Origin: Muribaculaceae bacterium
GTDB lineage: Bacteria; Bacteroidota; Bacteroidia; Bacteroidales; Muribaculaceae
Length of the DNA stretch: 39,458 bases
Direction: 5' to 3'
Assembly (NCBI GenBank): GCA_029060625.1
Contig: JAIDTO010000319.1
Span: forward strand, 1 to 39,458
Under the pieces are notes generated by a model. The model ran no database searches. It saw only the letters and a list, made by a program, of their open reading frames with translations, and had not been told where the DNA came from. Made by a program: the position numbers and the translations under genes. This document shows positions 7,841-15,234 of this stretch, piece by piece (the first letter of the stretch is position 1; the number at the start of each line of letters is the position of its first letter).

Positions 7841-8154
7841 TTATCAAAACATGTAAGCCCCGGCTTCACCCGTTTTCCCTGCCAGTACGCGAAGTTACCG
7901 GCTGCCGCTCGATGCGGAAGAAATTCCGAACATAATAATTGCGAGTGTTCATCACATATTGCGTTATTCTCTGCATCTGATGCTGTGATAACCTGATATT
8001 CCGGTCTAACCGTATCATCTTGTCCTCATATTCGCATTACCTTATAATCGGTGTGTCCCGTCATAGAATAGATGATAATGTAATTATTGGATTATCGGAT
8101 AGTTCAATAATGCGATAATATTGATATTTCTTAATAAATTAATGCCTTAAAAAA

Positions 8155-8185
8155 TTGCTTATTTCACTGATTTTTAGTATATTTA
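8155..8185 (+). promoter_or_regulatory. Near-consensus promoter upstream of small membrane ORF
   Basis: TTG at 8155-8157, a 20-base spacer, then TATATTTA at 8178-8185. This matches TTG-N20-TAnnTTTG except for the last base. Transcription would start near 8193, about 55 bases before the ATG at 8248. Confidence 0.4.
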
Positions 8186-8247
8186 CATACTGAAAGCACC
8201 TTATTCAGCGATAATCCGATATTGTGACTGCACGATGTCGGGAGTAT

Positions 8248-8451
8248 ATGAACATCTTAATATCTGTTGCTATGTTTTATCTTCTTCTGGCTATATATCT
8301 GTTGCCTGTCGTGATAGTGCTTTGTATCCTGCTTCGCATTATCAGATGGTCGCTTCGTATGATACTGCGATTATCATATATACTGATACGGCGGTTATTC
8401 AAGTATGCGGTATCTATGATTGTCGGACTATGGCATATCGTGATGAACTGA
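8248..8451 (+). CDS. Possible 67-residue membrane protein
   Basis: A small plus-strand ORF starting MNILISVAMFYLLLAIYLLPVVIV with a long hydrophobic N-terminal stretch (residues 2-29). Amphipathic Arg-rich segments (RIIRWSLRMILRLSYILIRRLFK) follow, then a final hydrophobic helix. I start it at 8248 rather than the upstream 8224 because a GGGAG precedes it and the hydrophobic run begins there. A near-consensus promoter lies 55-90 bases upstream. Against it: the DNA belongs to the repetitive AT-rich family seen around mobA, part of it (8333-8397) is duplicated at 18552 where the reading frame is not preserved as a gene, and no family is recognised. It could be a toxin-like peptide or no gene at all. 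Confidence 0.33.
   Translation: MNILISVAMFYLLLAIYLLPVVIVLCILLRIIRWSLRMILRLSYILIRRLFKYAVSMIVGLWHIVMN
8333..8397. repeat. Second segment of the duplicated oriT-region repeat (left copy)
   Basis: This 65-base segment matches 18552-18616 at 58 of 65 positions. In the right copy it follows the 7743-7832-like segment directly, whereas here the two are separated by exactly 500 bases (7833-8332). It lies inside the possible small membrane ORF. Confidence 0.8.
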
Positions 8452-8640
8452 TATTGCCTTTATCCTTTGTCCCGGTGTTCCGGATTGACTGAAGGGAGAA
8501 TGAGGCGTTGGCTAATATGGGTGGTTTGTTCCCTGCAGTCGGATTTGTCGGAAGGCTGGCGATGATGACGGTCTCGGATATGAAATAGCGATCTTTTACG
8601 CCACTGTCTCCGACGCTATTCCAGCCACTTTCACCGACAC

Positions 8641-8733
8641 CTATCCCGACAATGTTTCCGCCACTGCTCGGGACACCTCTGGGGACACTCCTTCCGACAC
8701 CTTTGGGGACACTTTTGGGGACACCTTTTTCAT
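8641..8733 (-). repeat. Short VSPKV-repeat reading frame
   Basis: On the minus strand a 30-codon frame reads MKKVSPKVSPKVSEGVSPEVSRAVAETLSG and then stops. It is built on repeats of the plus-strand GGGGACAC. The same Val-Ser-Pro-Lys-Val unit is encoded by the 36-bp tandem repeats at 10365-10500. It is probably a remnant tail of a repeat-bearing protein; no start signal is evident and a working gene is doubtful. Confidence 0.4.
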
Positions 8734-9036
8734 ATTACCCGAAACTAAGGATTAAGAAGTTACCCTATGCCAGTCGGTAGAAGTGTCCGATATTTCGGAC
8801 ATCTTTGCCGTCACCGATACCGCCACTTTTTCGCCACCTTTTCATACAAAGAGAGACAGACCTTCCCCCTCTCTTTCCAGGGCTTCGGAATGACTGAAAT
8901 ATTGCCTGTATTGCCTCCTAAAAATGTGACCCCACTTCCCCAATTCAAGCGGCTCTACAAGAGCGTATCAAGGCAAAATCCACATTTCGGAAGTGTTAAA
9001 AATTGTATAAATGGCATTTATTTGATTAAAAAGACT
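8734..9036. other. Non-coding stretch, nothing recognised
   Basis: The 90-codon plus-strand ORF here (8767-9039) has no recognisable domain and biased residue content, and it ends in AT-rich DNA. The stretch contains the small inverted repeat GTCCGA-TATT-TCGGAC (8783-8798). I see no convincing gene. Confidence 0.4.
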
Positions 9037-9250
9037 TAAATTTGCAGTAGAAATTAACCGATCCAAGAGAACATTGATTTGCTGACGATTTTTGAGCCTT
9101 GAATGTGGTACAATCTTGTGGTACATTCAACCTCAATCATCATTTATAAGTTACTCACTTTTAATATGATACATCAACAAAACGATGCCTTCGCGGATCA
9201 CGATGAAAGGGAGATGAATTTTGAATTCATCTCCCTTTCATCGTGATAAG
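9037..9250 (+). ncRNA. Candidate small transcript with two hairpins (speculative)
   Basis: A TAAATTTG box (9037-9044, no good TTG upstream) is followed by an 8-bp stem-loop, TTGAATGT/ACATTCAA (9099-9106 with 9123-9130). After that comes the very stable hairpin at 9197-9247. Together these could define a transcript of about 200 nt. A 26-codon ORF (MIHQQNDAFADHDE..., 9166-9246) lies inside it, its second half encoded by the hairpin. Either a small RNA or a leader/peptide is possible. Confidence 0.25.
9197..9247. terminator. Perfect 24-bp hairpin with 3-base loop
   Basis: Arms 9197-9220 and 9224-9247 pair perfectly over 24 bp (ATCACGATGAAAGGGAGATG...), with loop TTG. There is no strong T-run after it on either strand, so intrinsic termination is uncertain. 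A related hairpin with the same lead-in (CGGATCAC...GAAAGGGAGATG) lies at 22010-22054. Confidence 0.55.
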
Positions 9251-9405
9251 TAATAAATATTGAACAAGTAAGTAATAAGTGTTGAACAAGGTATTCACCG
9301 GTATGTGACAGTTTCTTCATAAACTTAATGATTTAAGCATGGCTTCTGCGCTTAAGGTCGTTTATGTTAAATGCGTATGGGCCAAAGAGACTGAACTAAG
9401 GAAAT

Positions 9406-9451
9406 AAAAAAAGGCACTCAGACGTGTCACCAGTTTGCCGGTCTGAGTGCC
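9406..9451 (-). terminator. Rho-independent terminator, minus strand
   Basis: The stem GGCACTCAGAC (9413-9423) pairs with GTCTGAGTGCC (9441-9451), 11 bp with a 17-base loop. On the minus strand the stem is followed by TTTTTTTATTTCC, a classic U-run. It would stop transcription entering leftwards from the 9.5-10.6 kb block. Confidence 0.65.
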
Positions 9452-9459
9452 TGGAAGAC

Positions 9460-10160
9460 GTTTTACGTTGGACGTTGGACGTTTTCCGAGGGGGTCCCGG
9501 ACGCGATGCCGGGGGTGTATAGAGCCATGGATACGGTCATGCCATGGCTGTCAGGGTCGATACACCGTTCCAACGAAGCAGCGCAGCTGCGAGTATTGAG
9601 TATTGAACAATAAACATTAATGGACAAACAATGAGTATTGAACAATAAACAATGAGTGCAGAGTCGCAGGCTGGACTTGCTTTTGCTTGGGCGAAGCCAA
9701 AGCCTGCTTTCCATGTTCGTGGGGGTGGTGAATGGAGTGGGCGCGTTTGGGCCTCGGTCCTGCCGAATCACCACTTCCCATATATCGTTGAATGGCGCTT
9801 ATACCCCATGCGCCGACGGGTTGTTGCAGACTTGTAAACCTTATTCTGACTCAGGGAAAGCCACCGGTCACGCCTTGGTGAGCGGCGTGGGGCAATCCCA
9901 GGACAGCACATGCCGGGCTCGTTTGGGCCTCTGTTCACACATGAGGAACTTCCGCCCAGCGGTAGATGACCTTTCACCTGCGACAGACACGTCTGTCTAT
10001 TCCTTTGCATTGGGCAATCTTGTCTGTGGGGATGAAGCGGACGGGGTTCTTTCAACGATAAATTATTAACGATAAACGATCATTGTGGGGTGGCTACTTA
10101 GGAGGGTTCCCTTAGTCCAACGATTAACTATTAACGATAAACTATCAACTAATAGCCATT
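9460..10160. other. Gene-free, GC-rich folded block with simple-repeat edges
   Basis: No convincing gene in 700 bases; the 137-codon ORF at 9656-10069 has no domain. The left edge has tandem ACGTTGGACGTT, then GAGTATTGAACAATAAAC repeats. The right edge has AACGATTAACTATTAACGATAAAC repeats. Between them lie many inverted repeats. Examples are the nested stem GGTGTAT/ATACACC (9514-9520, 9560-9566) enclosing AGCCATGG/CCATGGCT (9523-9530, 9542-9549), the palindrome CGCAGCTGCG near 9583, and GACAGAC-AC-GTCTGTC near 9983. The block may encode a structured RNA or be a decayed mobile segment. Confidence 0.45.
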
Positions 10161-10364
10161 AACCAATGAATAAGGGCTCTTATTCGCCTGGAATCGCGTA
10201 TACTTGCTTGCCATAGACATGATTGCCGCGAGCGTCGGCAACCGGCTGGATTTCGTTTCCGAGTGCAAAGATAATGCATGATTTGGGGAGGAGAGCCTTA
10301 TCGCCGTAAAAAGGGAACCAACCTTAGGTAAATCAAACAAGAGGGAGAACTTGTATTCCGGTAT

Positions 10365-10500
10365 CACATTTCCAGACACCTTTGGGGACACTCTTTCGGT
10401 CACATTCCGTGACACTTTTGGGGACACTCTTTCGGTCACATTCCGTGACACTTTTGGGGACACTCTTTCGGTCACATTCCGTGACACTTTTGGGGACACA
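10365..10500. repeat. 36-bp direct tandem repeats
   Basis: Three exact 36-bp units (10381-10416, 10417-10452, 10453-10488) start TTTGGGGACACTCTTTCGGT. A partial copy lies before (10365-10380) and a 12-base partial after. Each unit contains the small inverted repeat GTCAC-ATTCC-GTGAC. There are no spacers, so this is not a CRISPR. On the minus strand each unit encodes twelve residues, VSPKVSRNVTER. Confidence 0.93.
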
Positions 10501-10597
10501 ATAATATATAAAGAATAATATAAATATTCTTCTTTCCCACCCGTAACCTGCGAGAAAAAATTATTATTACTAAATTGACCTAACCCACTGGCGATTA

Positions 10598-10628
10598 TTG
10601 CACTACTGGATAATTTTTATTAACTTTG
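10598..10628 (+). promoter_or_regulatory. Consensus Bacteroidetes promoter for the TrlF-like gene
   Basis: TTG at 10598-10600, a 20-base spacer, then TAACTTTG at 10621-10628. Transcription would start near 10636, leaving an AT-rich leader of about 42 bases before ATG 10678. The element AACTTTGCATA recurs in the promoter of the SDR gene at 28974. Confidence 0.75.
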
Positions 10629-10677
10629 CATACCGAATGGCAAAAATGATTTTAACTCTATAAATTATTAATATAAC

Positions 10678-13293
10678 ATGACCAGTGATTTTTTTAGCAA
10701 TGGAATGAAATGGCTTCGCATAGACTTCCATCTACATACAAAAGCGGATAAAGAATTTCATTATTCTGAGGAAGAATCAAAATTCAACGGTCTTTATATT
10801 GATCAGCTTGCTGCTGAAGGCATATCCATTGGTGTTATAACCAACCATAATAAGTTTGATAGGGAGGAGTATAGATCGTTAAGAAAAGCTGCATGGAAAA
10901 GAAACATTTGGTTACTGCCTGGTGTTGAATTGTCCGTGAATGATGGCAAGAATGGAGTGCATTGCTTAATCGTATTTGACAAGGATAGTTGGTTAGGAAC
11001 GGATGACGATTTTATAAACCAATTTCTTATATCAGTTTTTGAGGGTGTGCCTAATAGGGAAAATGAGAACACTTCTTGCAATGATAATTTAGAGAAGGTT
11101 CTTGGTAAATTAGATGATCACAGAAAGCATGGTAGAGATTCTTTTGTGATTCTAGCTCATGTAAATCAATCAAAAGGCTTTTTTAATGAATTAGATGGAG
11201 GTAGAATAAAAATAATAGCAAATAAAGATCTGTTTAGGCAAAGCGTATTAGGTTTTCAAAAACTAATAGATCGAGATACTGAGCGAAATTTTAAGACTTG
11301 GTTAAATGGGTGGATGCCTGCAAAAGTACATGGATCTGATTGTAAATCAATTGATACAGTCGGCAAAGCTCATGTTACAGGAGATTCAGAGTTAAAAACC
11401 TATATAAAGATAGGAGATTACAATTTTGAGGCACTAAAATACGCATTGTTAGATAAGGAATATAGAGTAACCGATTGTCCCCCAACTATTACTAAATCTT
11501 ATCTAAAATCTGTATCTTTCAGCGGTGGTAAACTTAATGGTAAAACTATTATGCTATCTCCTGATTTGAATAGTTTTATTGGCATTCGTGGTAGTGGAAA
11601 ATCTTCAATAATTGAACTTATACGTTATGCTCTTGGAATAGACCTCAATCAAGCCGCAGCCGATAAGGATTACAAAGATGGTCTAATTAAGTATATATTA
11701 GGAAGTGGAGGAAAAGTTATATTAGAATTCCACGGAATAGACAATAAAGACTATAGAATAGAAAAAATTGCAGGGCAAGCTTCATCCTTATATTCTGTTG
11801 AGGGGAAGTTAATGGATTGCTCTTTAAATGTTGTTTTAGATAATCCAATGTATTTTGGACAAAAAGATTTATCCAACAAGAAAGATACATTTGAAATGGA
11901 ACTTATTGAACGTATGATAGGTTCTCATTTTGAGCAACAAAGACAAGTTATTAAAGATAAGGAACAACAAGTAAAAATATGTCTTGATGAACTGCGTAAG
12001 GTTAAATCTGCATCCGACCAGATATCTGAACTTGAAAAAGTTATAAAGGATGCCAAACAAAAACTTAAAATATTCAAAGATAATGGTGTCGAAGAAAAAT
12101 TGCGGCTCCAAACACAATATGAGAATGATATCAATAGATTAGCGCAAAGGATAAAAAAGATAGAGGCTCTTCAAATATTCTTAACTGATAAATTAAGTGA
12201 TACAGATATATGGAGTTCATTGGAAGGTTGTGATGCTAACAACGAAATATTTTCCTCAGTAAATGCGATTCTCAATAATGGACGAGGGATTGTTGAATCC
12301 ATTAGTAAAGAGATACTTCAATTGAACGAAACTGTTAAAAAGTTAAAGGAACAACAAGCGCTTTTAAAAGATAAGGCGGATTCCATGAAAGAGGATTTTG
12401 CCAAAATTAAACGTGAATTGAATTCTGACACTGTGAATCCTGATGATTTTCTTAAATTTAACAGAATCTTGACGGATTCAACACAAAAGATGGAAGAGCT
12501 AAAAATAGTAGAACAAAAAAGAAACGAACTTAAAATAAGGCTATTAACTTTATTAGATAACCTAAATGATGCGTGGCGTAATGAATTTATAGCTTTAGAA
12601 GACGACGTAGATCGAATTAGTAATGCTAGTACAAATCTCACTATTCAAGTAGAGTTTAAGGGTAGAAGAAACGACTTCTTAACTCATTTCAAAAACTTTG
12701 TACGTGGTACAGGTATGAGAGACACTTCGTGCCAACGTATAGTTGAGCAGTTTAAAGACTATATAGAAATATATAAAGACTGGGATAAATTCAAAGGAAT
12801 GTTGAGTGAGTCAATCAGTAGTGAAATTATACAAAGATTTGATGACAACATTGAAGATCTACTTACGTTTAAAGTTGGGAATAAGGTTGTGATTAAGTAC
12901 AAGGGTAAAGATCTTTCTCGACATTCATTGGGTCAGCGCGCATCAGCACTCATATTATTTCTACTTGCACAACAAGAAACGCACATACTAATTATAGACC
13001 AACCTGAAGATGATTTAGATAATCAGACAATCTATGATGAAGTAATTAGAGAAATTATCAATTTGAAAGCAAATATGCAATTCATATTTGCAACGCATAA
13101 CGCTAATATTCCTGTTTTAGGAGAAAGCGAAAAAGTTATAGCATGTAATTTTGAAGATGCTTCAAAAATAGACATAGTTGAAGGTTCAATTGACACCCCT
13201 TCTGTTCAAAAATCGATAGTCTCTATTATGGAGGGTGGAGAGGAAGCATTCAATAGGAGAAAGGATATTTATAACATCTGGAAGATAAAATAA
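10678..13293 (+). CDS. TrlF-like protein: PHP-type hydrolase domain fused to SMC/ABC-like ATPase
   Basis: An 871-residue protein with an N-terminal PHP-superfamily domain and a C-terminal SMC-like ATPase. PHP metal ligands are visible as DFHLHT (His18, His20), TNHNKFD (His57), PGVELS (Glu84), His95, ILAHVNQ and HGSDCKSID. Walker A is GIRGSGKS at 302-309. A long coiled-coil region spans about 410-650, without an obvious Cys-x-x-Cys zinc hook. The ABC-like signature region is SLGQRASALILFLL, Walker B is HILIIDQPEDDLD at about 769, and the H-loop is FATHNAN at about 804. NCBI names this architecture TrlF-family AAA-like ATPase (from memory). Its relatives sit in defence islands and resemble RloC/PrrC-type ATP-gated nucleases; a nuclease role for the PHP domain is inference. 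The gene is very AT-rich compared with the tra genes, suggesting separate acquisition, and it converges on the restriction operon. Confidence 0.85.
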   Translation: MTSDFFSNGMKWLRIDFHLHTKADKEFHYSEEESKFNGLYIDQLAAEGISIGVITNHNKFDREEYRSLRKAAWKRNIWLLPGVELSVNDGKNGVHCLIVFDKDSWLGTDDDFINQFLISVFEGVPNRENENTSCNDNLEKVLGKLDDHRKHGRDSFVILAHVNQSKGFFNELDGGRIKIIANKDLFRQSVLGFQKLIDRDTERNFKTWLNGWMPAKVHGSDCKSIDTVGKAHVTGDSELKTYIKIGDYNFEALKYALLDKEYRVTDCPPTITKSYLKSVSFSGGKLNGKTIMLSPDLNSFIGIRGSGKSSIIELIRYALGIDLNQAAADKDYKDGLIKYILGSGGKVILEFHGIDNKDYRIEKIAGQASSLYSVEGKLMDCSLNVVLDNPMYFGQKDLSNKKDTFEMELIERMIGSHFEQQRQVIKDKEQQVKICLDELRKVKSASDQISELEKVIKDAKQKLKIFKDNGVEEKLRLQTQYENDINRLAQRIKKIEALQIFLTDKLSDTDIWSSLEGCDANNEIFSSVNAILNNGRGIVESISKEILQLNETVKKLKEQQALLKDKADSMKEDFAKIKRELNSDTVNPDDFLKFNRILTDSTQKMEELKIVEQKRNELKIRLLTLLDNLNDAWRNEFIALEDDVDRISNASTNLTIQVEFKGRRNDFLTHFKNFVRGTGMRDTSCQRIVEQFKDYIEIYKDWDKFKGMLSESISSEIIQRFDDNIEDLLTFKVGNKVVIKYKGKDLSRHSLGQRASALILFLLAQQETHILIIDQPEDDLDNQTIYDEVIREIINLKANMQFIFATHNANIPVLGESEKVIACNFEDASKIDIVEGSIDTPSVQKSIVSIMEGGEEAFNRRKDIYNIWKIK

Positions 13294-13363
13294 GTATCAA
13301 AAGATAAATTACATAAATTTTTCAAACCGCAAATGCACTCTGCCTTGCGATGTATTAATAAAT

Positions 13364-13404
13364 GGGCTATTACATTAGCATATTGAAGGCTAGTATAATA
13401 GCCC
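13364..13404. terminator. Bidirectional terminator between convergent cargo genes
   Basis: GGGCTATTA (13364-13372) pairs with TAATAGCCC (13396-13404), a 9-bp stem with a 23-base loop. TGATATATTTTATTG follows on the plus strand, and the minus-strand side is also AT-rich. It lies in the 120-base gap between the ends of the TrlF-like gene and the second methyltransferase. Confidence 0.5.
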
Positions 13405-13413
13405 TGATATATT

Positions 13414-14331
13414 TTATTGATAGCCATTGCCATTGGCAGCGGCTATATATTCAAGAATCTTCAATCCAATGTACTCTGCCATTTTGACCGGAACAGCATT
13501 GCCTATGGCTTGTTCTATTACGCCATTATTTCCAACAAATTTAAACGATTCAGGGAAAGTCTGCATGTAACTTCTTTCCTTAGTTGTTAAAGGGCGTACC
13601 TTGGATAAATCAGATGTTTTATCAGCAGGATGAATCACATAATTACATGGTATAGGGCGATTAACACTGCGTATTGTACTACACGGCTCATCAATTGAGA
13701 ATATTCCTCGGCGTTTATAGTTTCTTGGATGCTGATATATATATTCTGTATCAATAGTGCCTTTTAAATACTTACGTATGGTCATACGTTCCTTACTCAA
13801 TCCATCAAGCAAAAGTTGGAGCATAAAATCATCTTTTGCCCCTAAACAACCTATTATGAAATATCGTTTACGCATTTGAGGGACATTCATATAAGATGCA
13901 TCCCAAACTCGTTTTGTCATACCATACCCGGCCTTTTTAAATATATCAAGGGCCTCGCTAAAGATTGGTGATCTCTCTATAGTATATACGTTTTCCATTA
14001 CAAACCATTGAGGACGAACCTTTGCAATGATAAGACTAAAGATGCGAGTTAGATTAGCCCGAGAACCAATTAAGTTTAATTTACCTGCAATAGAGAAGTC
14101 CTGACAGGGCGGACCGCCTATAATGATATCGGGAGCTAAATCAATTAGCTCATCTGTTATATCGTCAACTGCCAAATCTCGTTTATTGATTTGGTGAGTA
14201 AAATTTTGTCTATATATATCTATGGCTGGTTGCCAATTATCATAAGCCGAAATAATTTCGAAGCCCGCATTCTCAAAGCCAAGGCTCATACCTCCGCATC
14301 CGGCAAAGAGATCAACAAGTCTCATGCTCAT
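13414..14331 (-). CDS. DNA C5-cytosine methyltransferase, second of a tandem pair
   Basis: A 305-residue C5-cytosine DNA methyltransferase with all core motifs. Motif I is DLFAGCGGMSLGF (7-19), motif IV is GGPPCQDFS with catalytic Cys76, and motif VI is MENVYTI (Glu113). Motif VIII is PQMRKRYFIIG, motif IX region is RPLTTKERSYMQTFP, and motif X is IGNAVPVKMAEYIG. The target-recognition region is short, about residues 165-230. It is clearly homologous to the preceding gene (same length; shared YKRRGI and SIDEP blocks; roughly 45-50% identical by eye), so the pair arose by duplication or serves two strands or sites. The start codon overlaps the end of the upstream gene by 20 bases. Target sequence is unknown. 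Confidence 0.95.
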   Translation of the reverse strand: MSMRLVDLFAGCGGMSLGFENAGFEIISAYDNWQPAIDIYRQNFTHQINKRDLAVDDITDELIDLAPDIIIGGPPCQDFSIAGKLNLIGSRANLTRIFSLIIAKVRPQWFVMENVYTIERSPIFSEALDIFKKAGYGMTKRVWDASYMNVPQMRKRYFIIGCLGAKDDFMLQLLLDGLSKERMTIRKYLKGTIDTEYIYQHPRNYKRRGIFSIDEPCSTIRSVNRPIPCNYVIHPADKTSDLSKVRPLTTKERSYMQTFPESFKFVGNNGVIEQAIGNAVPVKMAEYIGLKILEYIAAANGNGYQ

Positions 14332-15229
14332 TAATATATTCTTTTATGCAGTTGGCTATATACTCTCCTAATTTTACAGGTACAGCATTCCCTATCATTT
14401 GATTGATATTAGTTTTGGATCCCTCCCAAATAAAATTCTTGGGAAATGTTTGGATCCAACTTCGCTCTTGAGGTGTTAACGAACGAATATTCGAAGTAAG
14501 AGGTACTGGATCTGCAGGATGTCCCTTGTAGCCTTTAGGGACTGGCCGATCAACACCTCGAATGGTCATCGAGGGTTCATCAATGGAGTAAATCCCTCTG
14601 CGTTTATATGAAGTGGGAACTCGGAAATAATATTCAAAGTCAAGCGAATCTCCAAAATATTCACGCAAAGTCATACTATTCTCCTCCTGATTGCGAGTAA
14701 AAATAGCCTTAGCTTCATTATCTTTGCCGCCAAGAACGCCAAATGTGATATGGCGTTTGCGAATTTGAGGGACTCCACATTTACTAGCATCAAGTGTAAG
14801 TTGAGTAAGACCATAACCTGAATTCTTAAATATCTTATTAACAACTTTCAACGTCTCACTTTTTTCAATTACAGCCACATTTTCCATAAGAAAATATTTG
14901 GGGCGAATATGCTCTACAATTCGTGCATAAGATATGGAAAGAGCTGCTCTACCTCTTGCTTCATCACGATGGCCTGCAGTTGAATAGTCTTGACAAGGAG
15001 GCCCGCCAATAATAATATCTGGATTCAAAGACTCTAAATAACTTAGGTCTGATAGGTCACTAAGATCCCTTTTACATACAGGATGACTAAAATTCTTTTG
15101 ATATATGTTTAACGCCGCATCCCAATAGTCGAATGCAGCCATAATCTTAAAGCCTGCATATTGAAAACCCAAAGAGAGTCCTCCACAACCACAAAATAGG
15201 TCTATAACCTTGTATGACTTTATATTCAT
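14312..15229 (-). CDS. DNA C5-cytosine methyltransferase, first of a tandem pair
   Basis: A 305-residue C5-cytosine methyltransferase. Motif I is DLFCGCGGLSLGF, motif IV is GGPPCQDYS with catalytic Cys79, and motif VI is MENVAVI (Glu117). Motif VIII is PQIRKRHITFG and motif X is IGNAVPVKLGEYI. It starts 5 bases after the stop of the MmeI-like gene and overlaps the next methyltransferase, so HTH, MmeI-like and both methyltransferases read as one operon. A small triplet, DLSDLSDLS, sits at about residues 55-63 in the variable region between motifs II and IV. Two tandem C5 methyltransferases normally signal an asymmetric target or mixed strand protection in a type II system. Here the neighbour is an MmeI-type enzyme that carries its own methyltransferase, so their purpose is open. 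Confidence 0.95.
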   Translation of the reverse strand: MNIKSYKVIDLFCGCGGLSLGFQYAGFKIMAAFDYWDAALNIYQKNFSHPVCKRDLSDLSDLSYLESLNPDIIIGGPPCQDYSTAGHRDEARGRAALSISYARIVEHIRPKYFLMENVAVIEKSETLKVVNKIFKNSGYGLTQLTLDASKCGVPQIRKRHITFGVLGGKDNEAKAIFTRNQEENSMTLREYFGDSLDFEYYFRVPTSYKRRGIYSIDEPSMTIRGVDRPVPKGYKGHPADPVPLTSNIRSLTPQERSWIQTFPKNFIWEGSKTNINQMIGNAVPVKLGEYIANCIKEYINEHETC

Positions 15230-15234
15230 TTATA

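Noticed and set aside
9656-10069. 137-codon plus-strand ORF in the GC-rich block
   Set aside because: Composition is explained by GC-rich inverted repeats, an overlapping 61-codon ORF exists in another frame, and no domain or start signal is seen.
10149-10499. 116-codon minus-strand ORF
   Set aside because: Its first half is the tandem repeat, it begins with a GTG inside the repeat, and the rest matches no family and is low-quality sequence.
10365-10500. CRISPR array
   Set aside because: The 36-bp units are directly adjacent without spacers and no cas genes are present; they are simple tandem repeats.
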